Shown here: one piece after another, positions 22,258-33,794 of the stretch
Layout: the number at the start of each line of letters is the position of its first letter
How positions within the stretch are numbered: the stretch's first letter is position 1
Source of the DNA: Malania oleifera
Lineage: Eukaryota; Streptophyta; Magnoliopsida; Santalales; Ximeniaceae
Assembly: GCF_029873635.1 (NCBI RefSeq)
Contig: NC_080419.1
Location: forward strand, 63,895,040 to 63,959,039
Direction of reading: 5' to 3'
Length of the DNA: 64,000 bases
Made by a program: the position numbers and the translations under genes
The notes under the pieces: model-generated
Seen by the model: only the letters and a program-made list of their open reading frames with translations
Told to the model about the DNA's origin: nothing
Database searches by the model: none

Positions 22258-23540
22258 GTATCAAGAGGACGATTCTAGAAGAGGCATACAGATCTCTATA
22301 CACTGTTCATCCTGGCAGTACGAAAATGTATAGGGATTTTCGGGAGTATTTCTGGTGGAGTGGTGTGAAGAGAGAAATAGCAGAATTTGTAGAGCAGTGC
22401 TTGACGTGCCAGCAGGTTAAGGCTGAGCACCAGAGGCTGGCAGGTTAGTTGTAGCCACTTTTCATTTCGGAATGGAAGTGGGACCACGTATTCATGGATT
22501 TTGTTACTAGGCTACCGCCGGTGCCGCATGGTTAGAATGTCATTTGGGCGGTGGTTGATAGGTTGACAAAGATAGTGCACTTTCTGCCCATTAAGGTTAG
22601 CTACCCTATGAAAAGGTTAACAGAAATTTACATACAGAAGATTGTTCAACCCCTTGGAGTGCCAGTATCCATGGTCTCGAACCTTGATCCACGTTTTACA
22701 TCGCGGTTCTGGAGGAGTTTGTAAGAGGCACTGGGGACTCAGTTATCATTCAACACAGTTTTCCATTCTCAAACAGGCGGTCAGACAGAGAGAACTATTC
22801 AAGTACTTGAGGATATGTTGCGGGTGTGTGTATTGAATTTTGGGGGTAGCTGGACTCTGTATATCCCATTGGTGGAATTTTCCTACAGTAACAGCTATTA
22901 GGCTAGTATAGGCATGGCTCCTTATGAAGCACTCTATGGTAGGAGGTGTCGTTCCCCTTTATACTGGAGTGAGCAGGGTGAGAGGCGAGTTTTGGGGCCA
23001 GAGATAGTCCAGCAGGCGTACGATAAAGTTTGACTCATTCGAGATAGGATCAGTGCAACACAGAGTCGGCAGAAAAGCTACGTGGATACTCACCACCGGA
23101 AATTGGAATTTGAAGTGGGTGATTATGTATTTCTAAAAATAGCAACCATGAAGGGAATCATGAGGTTTGTGAAGAAGGGTAAGTTAAGCCCTAGGTTTAT
23201 TGGTCCATTTGAGATACTCGAGAAGATTGGGTCAGTTGCCTATCGGCTAACTTTACCGCCGTCTCTATTCAGGATTCACAACGTGTTTCATGTTTCTATG
23301 TTAAGGAAAAAAGTCTCAGATCCTTCCCATATCATTAGCTATATAGAATTGGAACTCAGCGGTGATCTAGCATATGAAGAAGTTTCAGTACAAATGTTAG
23401 GTAGAAAAAAACAAGTATTGTGCAGTAAGAAGATACCGGTAGTAAAAGTCCCGTGGAGGAATCACACAATGGAAGAAGCTTCTTGGGAGCTTGAAAATGA
23501 GATTAGACAGAAATATCCCCACATGTTTAGTGGGTTATAG
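22258..23540 (+). pseudogene. A2 integrase and chromodomain-like end (right half of A2 pol)
   Basis: Resumes the A2 frame after element B. H-H-C-C: YRSLYTVH ... CLTCQQVK (22290-22420). D-D-E: MDFVTRL (22494), SNLDPRF (22680), ERTIQVLED (22790). C-terminal VKVPWRNHTMEEASWELENE and KYPHMF end at 23540. Stops (for example TAG at 22446-22448 and TAA/TGA further on) and a frameshift in the middle inactivate it, but the last 150 codons are open. Element B entered the linker just before integrase. Confidence 0.9.
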
Positions 23541-23803
23541 CAGTGATGTGTAAATTAAAGTAGTGGCAATTTTGTTTTGTACAATGTAATTATAATGTAA
23601 AGTCTAGGATAGATAGTATTTTGGTTTTAGGGGAATTTTCTTTTAATAGTTGTAATCTCTCATAACTACCCATGTAACCACGGTATTCCTCTACCATAAG
23701 TGAGGGCAGATAATAAAATAAGTAGACCATTTGCCTTTAAGGGATGATAGAAGGTAATATAGATAGTAAATTTCGAGGACGAAATTTTATAAGGAGGGGA
23801 GAA
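23541..23803 (+). other. A2 3' internal end with polypurine tract
   Basis: Non-coding tail equivalent to A1 8799-9064, ending AAGGAGGGGAGAA (23791-23803) against the 3' LTR. Confidence 0.85.
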
Positions 23804-25149
23804 TGTAATAACCCAAGAAATTTTTTCAGGCCTAGTCGACGAATACAAGAGTTTCGTTGACAAGGGTTCTTTAGGATCTTGTCGACGAAGACCCGTCTCA
23901 TTGACGAGAAGATACCGAGAGGCTGTTTTCTAAGCTCTGAATTTTGTTGACGAGAAGATGGTGTTCATCGACGAACCTCCTTCGTGGCCTCATCGACGAG
24001 ATGACGTGACTCGTCGATGAAGCTCATAGTATAAATAGTGTTAAACTCAGTTTTCTTGCACAGAAAACTCACCGAAACCCTCTCTTGTCTCTCTCTACGT
24101 CTCTCTACTCTCTCTCTTCTATTTCGGCTCTGTTAGTCACCGGATCGAACGTCTGAGGCTACCATGACGCTCCTGGTAAAGTTCTCCCTAAGTCTGCCAG
24201 AGCGGATCGCTGGTGGGATGAAGTTGGATTTCATCTCAAATTCAGGGTAAGGTCTTTTTGTTGAAATTTGACTTTTTAGCAGTTGTAGGAAATGTAGTAG
24301 ACGTAGAAATAATAACATTTTGTTTTGGGATTTATGATTTTTAGGGTGTTGAGTGGAAAGCAGGGTGCAGGACTCATCACAGTAGGGGGATTTTAGCAGA
24401 AATCAGGTAAATGATATATGCTATGCTAGGCAGTTTTAGAATGATTTTCAGTATGAAATGTATATTTTTTTACCAGGTTATTATTAATAGCAGAACTTTA
24501 TAATACACTTTATCAATTATAAATAATATGTTTTAAATTACAGTGTGGCTTGAGAATATAAATATAGTACAGAAACATGTTTTACAGTATTTTTCAGAGT
24601 TATGTTTTCCAAAATATACAAATAGTGGATATGTTTTATAACAATTACAGAATACCATGATTATACAGTTTACAGTACCATGGCATATAGATTTATAGTT
24701 AATTTCAGAAACACGATTGATATAGATACAGTTTACTACAGCATCATGATTAAATACAATTATTATAGAATCATAATAAAACAGATAGTTGTATGTAAAG
24801 ATGTATTATATAGTATCAGACCTCGATGGACCATTATAGATACAATTTACGGAGCACGGTACTGTTGCTATATATAGAATAGAGTGCAACCACCTATTTA
24901 GATAATATGTGGTAAGTAGGTTGATCGTACCCACGTGTGGACAGGCTCCCCATCATATATGGGTTGAGGAGGGCTGATCAGACTGATGGAGTATAGTGAT
25001 TTACCCTGGTCGACCAATCAAGTTACATCCCGCCTACGGGCTGCACAACCCTATCATGAGGGGTTAAATCATGACATACAGTTATCCATCCAGTGAAGTT
25101 TTCAGTTATTATTATGTATGTACAGTTTCACATAAATAAGGATTATACG

Positions 25150-25180
<31 letters not shown>

Positions 25181-25726
25181 TATTATGTATAGAAACCTAA
25201 AACACAGATATATTAAGCAACATGGTAAAAGGTGGTGGTTTATATTACTTGTACTGTATTTACAGATTCAGTTATACATGATTATATAGAAACAGATTTT
25301 CATAGTATTGTAACTCATTTGTCACGCACTAGCAATAGCATATTTCATCTTACTGAACGTCGTCTCATCCGATTAAATTAATATTTTTCAGGTGATCTAG
25401 CTAGGCGAGCAAATCAGGCTCGCAAGTAAAGGGGTTTCAATACCGCCCTATCAGTAGAGTGAGTATTTTTGGGAGTATTTCTGTATAGCCCTAGCCTAGT
25501 TGAGGGTATTTTGGAAAATAGTCATATATGTATAGTTTGGGAACACTATAGCTCTCTGGTATTGTACATATTTATATATATGGTGGTAGTTATGTGATTT
25601 TAGCTTTTGGCTACTTAGGTAGATGGTTAGTTTTATATATGAAGGTATCACAGCAATGGAATTTCACAATAATTGTTGTAAAAAAAAAAAAAAAAAGAAA
25701 CTCAGTTAATTTAGTAGGTCGTTACA
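23804..25726 (+). mobile_element. 3' LTR of A2
   Basis: Begins TGTAATAACCC and ends GGTCGTTACA. Carries a decayed palindrome array (about 23833-24025, for example CTCGTCGATGA), TATA box TATAAATA at 24030-24037, an (AT)n run near 25150 and a poly-A run at 25680-25696. More diverged from the A1 LTRs than these are from each other. Copia gag resumes at 25727. Confidence 0.9.
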
Positions 25727-26200
25727 ATTATTGGCTGACTTCACCTTCTCGAAGTAGTCAGAGACAGAGGAGCCTCCTTTCTTGAGGGTAAAAAGTTGCT
25801 TACGAATTTGCAGTAGTTTGGCAAGAGAATGAGAAGAGAACATTCTCTTGAGGGTGTTCCACACCTGAAATGAGGTCTCAATACCCACAACTTGAGTTAA
25901 AACCTCTTTAGAGAGAGAAGACATGAGAGCACTAAGTATGAGTTGATCTTGGTCAACCCAGAGTGCAAACTCAAGATTAGGTGTTTGGGTAGCGGGCATA
26001 GTAGATGTGCTGGCAGAAGCAAGAAATTGAGGGGGATAGGGATGACTACCATCAAGATAACCAAACACTTTTTGACCTTTGAAATATGGAACAATTTGGG
26101 TCTTCCATAGAAGATAATTAGCCTTGGTGAGTCAAATAGTCACCACATGATAAAGACTCACTGGAGTAGGAGAGGATGAAGGAACAGTGGAATTAGACAT
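25727..26200 (-). pseudogene. Copia gag N-part, block 1 of the interrupted Copia
   Basis: On the minus strand an ATG at 26200 starts MSNSTVPSSSPTPVSLYHVV, then a stop replaces the R of the usual T-x-R-LTKANYLLWK, followed by GYLDGS, WVDQDQLILSALMSSL, VWNTL and RKQLFTLKKG..SV..YFEKVKS. This is a UBN2-type Copia gag. It breaks off at 25727 against the A2 LTR. The remaining gag, protease and front of integrase are missing. Confidence 0.85.
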
Positions 26201-26248
26201 GATAGTATTGGATGAGGTAATGGGCATAAGGGAAGGCTTTTGTCGTGT

Positions 26249-26261
26249 GGCTTTGATACCA
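26249..26261 (-). other. Primer-binding site of the interrupted Copia
   Basis: On the minus strand TGGTATCAAAGCC follows the 5' LTR end directly; it matches the Met-tRNA primer site TGGTATCAGAGCC at 12 of 13 positions and orients the element. Confidence 0.85.
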
Positions 26262-26522
26262 TAAAGAATTAAAATACTCTGCTGAATTTGTATGATCCTC
26301 TCTCACTTAGAGAGAGATCGAGTTGTGCTTGTATTTATAGGTAAACAATATTCAGTTACACGAAAATTCAAAATACAAAATTCAAACTTCCAAAAAATAA
26401 AATTAAAAAATGAAACAAACATAACCAATCAAGAGTTTGTTTGAGGTGTAAGATTCGATTGCTACAGGTTCGTTGAATGTGGACTTGCTGTGACTGACTT
26501 TGAATTTAAACATCTGTTATTA
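26262..26522 (-). mobile_element. 5' LTR of the interrupted Copia element
   Basis: Partner of 561-823. Lies next to the primer-binding site, so this is the 5' LTR and the element runs right to left over about 26 kb including its nested insertions. A (GT)n run (26523-26544) abuts it and may have obscured a target duplication. Confidence 0.85.
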
Positions 26523-26544
26523 GTGTGTGTGTGTGTGTGTGTGT
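26523..26544. repeat. (GT)n microsatellite
   Basis: About 11 GT dinucleotides directly outside the Copia 5' LTR. Confidence 0.95.
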
Positions 26545-27445
26545 TTTATTTATTTTTTTTTCTCCAAGTTTCAAAGAATAAAATGGTGAGTTATAAGGTT
26601 TAAAGCTTTGACCATAATAGTGACTTTATGCTAATATATATAGATATATTCATATATAATTACTTTATACTTAAATATATTAAGTTTTTTAAAATGTTAA
26701 ATTGTTAACTTTAATGATTGACATATTAATATGTGGACACATGTAAACTTATAATAACATATTTCTTTTTTCTCAATCACTTTCCTTTAATTTTGTATTT
26801 AATGTTCACCAAGCTCCCACCCTCTTCAAATCAGATCTTCATTTATTTGTCTCTTAAGTCCACTTTTAAAATATTTTTTTTATTTTTAAAATTTATTTAT
26901 CTAATAATCAAACTTAGCCCAATTCCACAAACTAAATCTTATTAATTTTTATGAATTTAAGTTGTGCCTAAAGTTTCATATAAATTGATAATTAACTAGA
27001 TAACTTACCACACTATGCTAAATAAGAGGCGATCGCTTAATTAAATTTAAAGAAAGAGGACACCTTATTTGTACATCCATTGAGCATTAGATGCCCAAAT
27101 CTACATATCATGGTTGTTTGGCAACTTCAAGGAAATTCTAAGAATTGGGCCAAAATAAATATGTTATCAACATCAACTTTAGATGGTTCATTTTAGTTGC
27201 CAACAATTTTATGAGTTAATAAAACCAAAATAAGTAAAATGAACTAAACTATTAGTTATACTACTTACCCATTTGTTTATAAATGGAATCGCCATTTCAT
27301 TTTAGTTTTTGAGAAGGTAAACTATAGTAAAACGTTTTTCAAATAAGGGATCTGGTGCGGGAGTACCATTATAAATAAGGAAGGTAGACTTTTAAATCTT
27401 CTTAAAATAAGATTTAAAAAATATAACACCCTAAAGCGCTCATTC
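26545..27445. other. AT-rich intergenic DNA
   Basis: No gene or recognisable element seen on either strand. Homopolymer tracts and short chance ORFs only. Confidence 0.5.
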
Positions 27446-27694
27446 AAAGAATGGTTATTGCACCCCCAGGGTGTGGTTTAGGTGGTAGTGTGGGTTGCGG
27501 GAGTGCCTCTCATGAGGTCAGATGTTCAAACCCTCCTGAACTCATTTCCACCCCTGAACTCCTGAATTTACCCTCCCTTTGGAGTTGTGGAATCAACTTC
27601 AAGGGGCGCAGAATTTGTCACGTGAACCGTAAAACGGACACGTGAATACCCGGTGCGTAATCTAAAAAAGAAAAGAAAAGAATGGTTATTGCAC
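27446..27694 (+). mobile_element. tRNA-derived SINE with 18-bp target duplication
   Basis: AAAGAATGGTTATTGCAC occurs perfectly at 27446-27463 and 27677-27694. Between them is a body with box A-like GGTTTAGGTGGTAGTG (27475-27490) and box B-like CAGATGTTCAAACCC (27519-27533), ending in an A-rich AAAAAAGAAAAG tail. Long direct duplications and an A-rich 3' end are marks of LINE-mediated retrotransposition. A perfect duplication suggests a young insertion. The ORF that crosses it is an artefact. Confidence 0.85.
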
Positions 27695-29029
27695 TTATCT
27701 TATGTGCATATATGTGTCTCCTGTTTTGAAGTTTAATTTTTGAGAAAAAAAAATGTGAAAATCAGTGAAAAAATAAGCTTATGCCAGTTGACTATCTACA
27801 AAGGGCAGTCGATTGCTTCCTACAAATTTTTTTATTTAATTTCTAAAAATTAAACTTCAAGTCTTCAAATCCTTTTGAAAAGACTTTCATAGAATTCATG
27901 CAAAGACATTTGCCCCATAAAAGTTCTACTACTTTGGGGTAACTTTTCCAAATCCTTATAAAATGCGCACAATCAATGAAAGGAGATTAGAAGAAGGGAG
28001 GAAAACTTAGTTTTCAAAGTTGTAGCTAAATCTATCGAAGTATATTACCTATATATCCTCCATAAAAGGAATCAAGCCACTATAGTTCATCAAAATATTT
28101 TTAAAATGAATTTTTAGAAAACATTTTGATGATTTTAGAAAACACTTGAATCCTTTCGAAACCACTTGAAATTTACATTGTTTTTTTATTAGAAAAATAA
28201 TCTTTCAATGAAATGTCTATAAAATAGAGGTTAAAATCAAGTTAAACTTCAATAAGAACTCATTTTTCCACCTACAAGCCACTTCATGGGTGATTGATTT
28301 GAAAAATATTATTTTACCTATTAAACTTGAAAAAGTGTGGATTTTTAGTGGGAGAACTACAAACCCATCTTGAAATCTAGTTTGAAAAAGTTTGGGAAAA
28401 CATTTAAAAGTCGCATCATGGATGTGTAACTCCAAAATTTTATTTGAAACTTTACAAAACTTGAAAACCTTTTTCAAAAATTCATATGAATTATTATTAT
28501 TATTATTTTTTTATGAAACCCACAAAATCCTTAGTAAAAACAACACCCAAACTCAACCAAATACCCTTTAATGAGTGTATAGATTCAATAATTCTTAAAA
28601 TCTTGAAGAAAATCATGAAGAAATGCAAACAATATGCACTTTCGAGATCTAGTGGTCAATCATCTAAAGGAGGCAGTTAATCATCTAGTAGCCCATGACT
28701 ATTTTTTCGAACCATCAAAGGGGCAGTCGACAACGCTTGTAGGCCGGTTGAATATCTACACGCAAAAATTGATAAAACATGCATTTTTAGACTTCTTAAT
28801 TATGTTTTTTTTCCCATGATGGATGTAGGTAAATGGAAAAATCATAAAGAATCAAATTTGTACATTCCAAAACATGCAAACATAATTTCCCAAATGAAAC
28901 TTACATAAACCTTTGAATATGGATGGAGTAGAAGGTTAGGCATTCTAAAACATACCAACATGATTTTCCATACAGAACTTACATAAACCTTTGAAAATAA
29001 ATAGAGTAGAGGGTTAGGCTTTTACCTTA
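27695..29029. other. AT-rich DNA with scattered GTCGA-type motifs
   Basis: No gene identified. Contains GGGCAGTCGATTG (27804) and GGGGCAGTCGACAACG (28720) like the arrays in LTRs of this window, so an old LTR may be involved, but no ends, TATA box or coding remnant could be fixed. Confidence 0.35.
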
Positions 29030-30035
29030 TTGAAGAATATTAGGAGTGGGGCTTGGGCTGGACAGGTTGAAAATGGGTCGGATCATAAACAGGTTAGCAG
29101 GCCGAGGTTAAATGGGTCACAACCCTATAAATTCCAACCCGCCCATTAATAAATGGACAAGTCGCGAATTATCCCTTTAAAAAAATAATTTAATTCTTTT
29201 AAAATTTTAAAGCAAAAAAATTAAATTATTAAAGCTCTATCTCTCATCTCTCTTATAATTTTAAAGCAAAAAATTAAATTATCAAAGCACATCTCTCGTC
29301 TCTCATCTCTCGTCAAGGAGGAGGAGAAGAGGAAGAAGGGGTTTAAACCTTCATGCTGGACAGACTGGGGCTGGCCGGAAGGCATTCGCTTGGCGACGAT
29401 ACGACTGATGAAGACGATGAACTCCTTGACGCTTGACCTCTGGAAGTAGCCGAAATGGCTGACGTCCGCTGGGTTTGCCAGGATAATCGAATCCAATCCG
29501 CCGTCCGGACTGCATTTGTGGAGAGTATGGTCTATGGAGCTGGGGGGGCTGATTATTGAGGAGCCTTTTAACAGCAACAGGAGTTCCCTTAATTAGATTA
29601 TTGGAGAGTGGAGAGTAGTCTTTGGAGTTGGGGGACCTGACGCCTATGGAAGTGTGGAGGAGACGATCAGACAAGGACTCGAGCTCAGCCGCTCGGGGAG
29701 TGGATCGCAGCAGTGCACCAGCAGGAGGCAGCCAGAGCTGCGACGCCACAGGAATTTAATTAGACATTTAGGGTTTTATGTTTGATCTCTCAACACAGCA
29801 GTCGGCAGGGTCGGTTGGGTTATGTGCGTTACGGTAGCAGGCGAGTAGGGTTATCGATTAATAGGTAATTTATAAGCCAAATAAACTGGGTGACAACCGG
29901 TTTTATCCATTTATAAACAGGCGGGTCACAGGTTGACCCGTTTATAAACAAGTTGATTTTTATGTACCCGAACTGTCTTAATCGGACGGGTCACAAGTGA
30001 CTTGTGGGTCATGACCTATTTTAATATAGTTTTGT
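29030..30035. mobile_element. Possible non-autonomous DNA transposon carrying host-gene sequence
   Basis: Both ends are rich in inverted GGGTC/GACCC motifs: ATGGGTCGGATCATAAACAGG and AACCCGCCCATTAATAAATGG on the left (29074-29160), and TCCATTTATAAACAGGCGGG, GTTGACCCGTTTATAAAC and CGGACGGGTCACAAG on the right (29907-30000). Such subterminal repeats are typical of plant hAT-type elements. The GC-rich middle holds a YKT6 exon fragment. I could not define terminal inverted repeats or a target duplication, so type and borders are uncertain. Confidence 0.4.
29349..29517 (-). pseudogene. YKT6 SNARE exon 1 fragment
   Basis: On the minus strand: KCSPDGGLDSIILANPADVS followed by HFGYFQRSSVKEFIVFISRI and VAKRMPSGQPQSVQHE. 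This matches the longin domain of the R-SNARE YKT6, which in plants reads SHFGYFQRSSVKEF..FVGRTVA.RTPP.QRQSVQHE. The frame ends at an intact donor CATGAAG|GTTTAA (29349/29348), where I expect exon 1 of YKT6 to end. The first codons (MKITALLVL) are not recognisable and no second exon follows. A fragment of a host gene, probably captured; a diverged working gene is unlikely. Confidence 0.7.
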
Positions 30036-31391
30036 AAAATAAGTGAAGGACACTCTCACTTTGATTTATTCCCCAAATACACTAATAATGAATAATGAGA
30101 GAGATGGGTTTCTCCCTTTAAACATTCAACCCCTTATTTATCCCTAAGAAAGTGCACAAAAACACTGAAATTTTTCTCTCCACACCCTCACTTGAACTTG
30201 CCCTCATTTTCTCTCAAGAGTTTTATTTATAAACCTCTAATGGATGGAGGGAAAAAGACTTTTGGAATTTGAATTTTAAAAATTTAAATTCAAATTAACG
30301 ATTACTAACTACCAATGTCATCGCCTTAGATATGGCAACTCTAGGGCACGTGGCATACCCAAATCTCTCAACCCATTATGAGCAAATAATACAAAAATTA
30401 AAAAAAAAAAAAAAATTGGACCAATCAACCACTTGTATGAGTCGATCGACCACCTATTGATAGCGCATAAACAATAAAAGGAGGGAAAAGAGTCGATCCA
30501 ATGCTTAAAAGTGATTGATCGACTGCCCTATACGACCTTTTGTTTCCTTGTGCTTTTTTACCTAACTTTTCATATGTTTAGCTCATTCTTTATTTTATTT
30601 GGTAAAAAAAATGACTATTGCCAACTACTCTTCTTTTACTAACATTTTAAGTGTAAAATGTTAGGAAAAGATAGAGATGTCATTTTTTTTAACAATTCAA
30701 TGAAAAAAGTAATAAGTATATTAAGCTTTCCTATTTGGTATCAATCATTACTTGAGCTAGAATTTAGTTGCAACTACCATTTTCTTTCATGAACTCCTTT
30801 ATCCAATTCACTTTTTTGATAATTTGTACCATTAAAAAGCAAATTTTGCTGAACAAGCTTGATATTTGGTTGGAAATGGTCTGAAAAATAAGTTTAAGAT
30901 TGTCATGGATAAAAGTGAAATCATCACTGATTGCATTAAAAGAAACATTTTATTTTTCCTTATGATAGAAAACATATTTTTTTTAACCATTAAGAATGCT
31001 TTTAAGAAACTTTCTGAAAACATTTTAAAAAATTACCCCAATGTCAATGTCTTAAAATCTTAACCAAACAATAACTAATTGAAATCATTTACACAAGTTT
31101 ATCCTTAGTCTTTCATTAACCTAAAACCTTTGTTTTTATGCAAGTTGTTTCCTCTAAAAAACCTAGATTTGTGATTGTTTGGTTGAACTTATTGTTGATA
31201 ATCATTTTTTACCTTTTAAAAATAAAGGTCTTTTCGATATGTGAAAGTGGGAAGCAAATGAAAATGAGAAGAGAAAATAAGTTAAAGGAGGTTGTGCCAA
31301 ATTTGATTTTTGTGACTTGTATTGATGTGATTGGCTAGAGATTCTTGGCCAACCACGTGTCCTTTAAATCCACATGTCAGATGTGACAGGA
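30036..31391. other. AT-rich intergenic DNA
   Basis: No gene recognised. GTCGATCGACC (30442) and GATTGATCGACTGCCC (30516) again resemble LTR motif arrays. Otherwise chance ORFs in AT-rich sequence. Confidence 0.4.
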
Positions 31392-31637
31392 ATGGTGAAT
31401 TCCCAATTGGGGGAGGGGGTGAATTGGGTTTTAAAAACTTTTTGACTAAATTAAATTTATGTCGATTCGCCACAAATCATATCTCATTCAAAATACAAGC
31501 GTGTATGTAAAATAATTAAACTATGAATATAAATATACCCGCCTAGAACATATCCCATTTAAATTAAATGTGTGTATGCAAAATAATAATAAATAAACAA
31601 GAATACATGTGTGGAAATTAAAGTGTAGAAATTAAAT

Positions 31638-31677
31638 GTGTGTGTGTGTGTGAGAGAGAGAGAGAAAAAAAAAAAAA
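31638..31677. repeat. (TG)n(AG)n(A)n microsatellite
   Basis: Compound simple repeat inside the minus-strand LTR. Confidence 0.9.
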
Positions 31678-31766
31678 GATTTGTTATCGAGATTCAGCCA
31701 ATCCTACCTACGCATTGGGCTAACCACCCAAGGATTCCACTACTTTGCTCACTTAACCAGGTGGAG

Positions 31767-32002
31767 CAACACCGTTTACAATATCTCCTTACAAGGCAGA
31801 GTCTCCCTAACTCACTTACCTGGTGGAGCAAAACTAGTTCTCCTTATGGGGCGAAGTCTCCCCAGCTCAATTTACTAGGCTGAACCAAATTGGTTCCTCC
31901 TTATAGGGCAAAGTCTCCCTAACTCAATTTATCAGGTTGAGCCAAACTGGTTCCTCCTTATAAGGCAGAGTCTCCTTAACTTAATCACCAGACTAAGCCA
32001 AA
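31767..32002. repeat. Four tandem repeats of about 57 bp
   Basis: Units start near 31767, 31831, 31888 and 31945; each contains CTCCTTAT..GGC.AAGTCTCC and CTCAATTTA-CAGG-TGAGCCA. Unit 3 is 57 bp and unit 4 is 56 bp. Located in the transcribed part of the minus-strand LTR. Confidence 0.85.
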
Positions 32003-32129
32003 CCGGTACAAATAATATTTTTTGTACAAAATAAATGCTTCTCAAATAAGCAGAGTTGTACACATTGAAATACTATATGCACTCTCATATGATGTTAAAA
32101 TGAAGCTCTATAGAGTTTATAAAAAACCT

Positions 32130-32930
32130 CCCAAAATATTTTTTAAATAAATCGGTGAGAGTATGGAAAATGATTTCTTCTTTTCAAATGACCTTTAAAT
32201 TAAAAACAAAAGGCTACCAAGCAAAATATATGACTTTGAATATATGCTCTAGCTTTTCTCAAGAAACTTTTCAAGCAAATATTTATCAATAAAGCTTACT
32301 TGAATACCTCAAAAATTTTCTCCAAAAAGTATTTTACAAATCAAAGAATAGGATAAACTAGAGATTTCTTTCTCAATATGATTGACCTTCAAATAAGAGA
32401 AACCTTCTAAGCAAGAATATATGAAATAAATATGTTGCTCAAGGCTCTCAAGGATTTACTTAAAAATTTTCTCCAAAAATATTTTTTCAAATAAAAGTGT
32501 AGAGAATTTTTACCTTTGATACATAAAAGCACAAGTAGAGTCACAAGCAATATAAATATATATGGATGTAAGATATATGCTCAAGCCATACTTGGATGAC
32601 AAAGATATTTCTCCAAAATTAATTTTTCAAGAGAAGAGTAAGGGAGAAATTTGGTCTTTGTAAAACAATAAAAGAAGATGACTTCAAGCAATATATATAT
32701 ATAAGATATAAGCTAAAGCCTCTTAAAATATATAACCCCAAAAATATTTCCCCCAAAAATGATTTTCAAGAAGGAGTAGGAGAAATATTTCCTTTGAAAG
32801 TATAAAAGAAGATGACCATCAAGCAATATATATGTATGATATATGCTCAAACTTCTTCACATAGAAACCCCCAATAGTATTTTCTCCCAAAATGATTTTC
32901 AAATAAAAGAAGAGTAGGAGAAAAATGAGA
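32130..32930. repeat. Diverged tandem array of about 110-135 bp units
   Basis: About six degenerate units, each with TTTCTCCAAAA.TATTTTTTCAA, AGAGTAGGAGAAA, AGAAGATGAC and CAAGCAATATATAT..GATATATGCTCAA. Copy borders are approximate. Non-coding. Confidence 0.65.
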
Positions 32931-33236
32931 ATTTAAAGAACAACTAGCATATGGAAATGGGAGAGAATTAAAAAAGGAATAAAAACTTTAAAATTTTTCA
33001 AGTCAAATGGGCTTGTATTTATAGGCCAAAAATAGATATAACCGTTATATGGCCGTTGGGACCTTAAAATATCATTTTTATTTGAAAACTAGCAGTTTTC
33101 CGGCCGTTGGAACTCTTTGCCGAGAGGGTTGGTTGACTGAGACCAAGCTTTGGTCAACTGGGGCTTGAAATCCGCAAGCTTTGGCTGGCTAGAGTGAAGC
33201 CCCGATCGACAAACCTCAGGTTTTTTGCGTAGACAC

Positions 33237-33572
33237 CTGTCAGTGTTTTGGCCATAACATTTTCTATATAACTCTAATTTGGACATTATTGGTATCAACC
33301 GAAAGCTAAGAGAAAATCCCACAACGTTAATGTTGAACACCTTTAAAGATAAGAAGTTATGGATTGAGAAAAACTTCCATCAATGAGACAAAAGAAACAT
33401 GAAGGGAAATTTTCTACTACGAACACTTTTCAGTGTTTTGGCCATAACATTTTCTATACGACTCCAAATTGGATGTTCTTGGTATCAAAAGAAAGCTAAG
33501 GTAAAATATCACAATTTTCATGTTGAACATATTTTAAGATAAGAACGAATTGATTGAGAAAATTTCTTATCT
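33237..33572. repeat. Tandem duplication of about 190 bp spacing
   Basis: CAGTGTTTTGGCCATAACAT begins both copies (33240 and 33429), each continuing to a GATAAGAA..TTGATTGAGAAAA end. A third, more diverged relative, TTTTGGGCATAAATTTTTCT, lies in the solo LTR at 34606-34710, so the two LTRs are related. Confidence 0.8.
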
Positions 33573-33794
33573 CTACTGTTCGATTGATTGCCCAGTCGAC
33601 CGACCCCTTTGTAAAAATTGGTGTTTCCCTTCTTTTAACTTCAAAACCATTTTAGACCTTTTGGTATAAGTTTAAATTTGAAAAAAAAAAAGGTTTTTTC
33701 ATGAAAAAATCGTGGTTCCTAAGGTCAATCTAAGGTTAGTAGACCTTCAATTTAAATTAGATGATATGCATGCACAATTGAAACCTATTAATAT

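Noticed and set aside
1885-25726. A1 and A2 as one element with LTRs at 1885 and 23804
   Set aside because: Copia integrase (10917-11420) lies between them, and flanking bases TACCA and ATTAT do not match, so they are two insertions.
561-26522. Matching 5-bp duplications for the outer Copia (GTAAG at 556-560 against GTGTG at 26523-26527)
   Set aside because: Only partial similarity next to a GT microsatellite; not counted as a target duplication.
27451-27645. 64-codon plus-strand ORF
   Set aside because: It lies inside the SINE and runs from the target duplication into the body.
29351-29749. 132-codon minus-strand ORF with GTPVAVKRLLNN, suggestive of a kinase
   Set aside because: The VAVK-like motif stands alone without a glycine loop or catalytic loop, and the ORF overlaps the YKT6 fragment in another frame.
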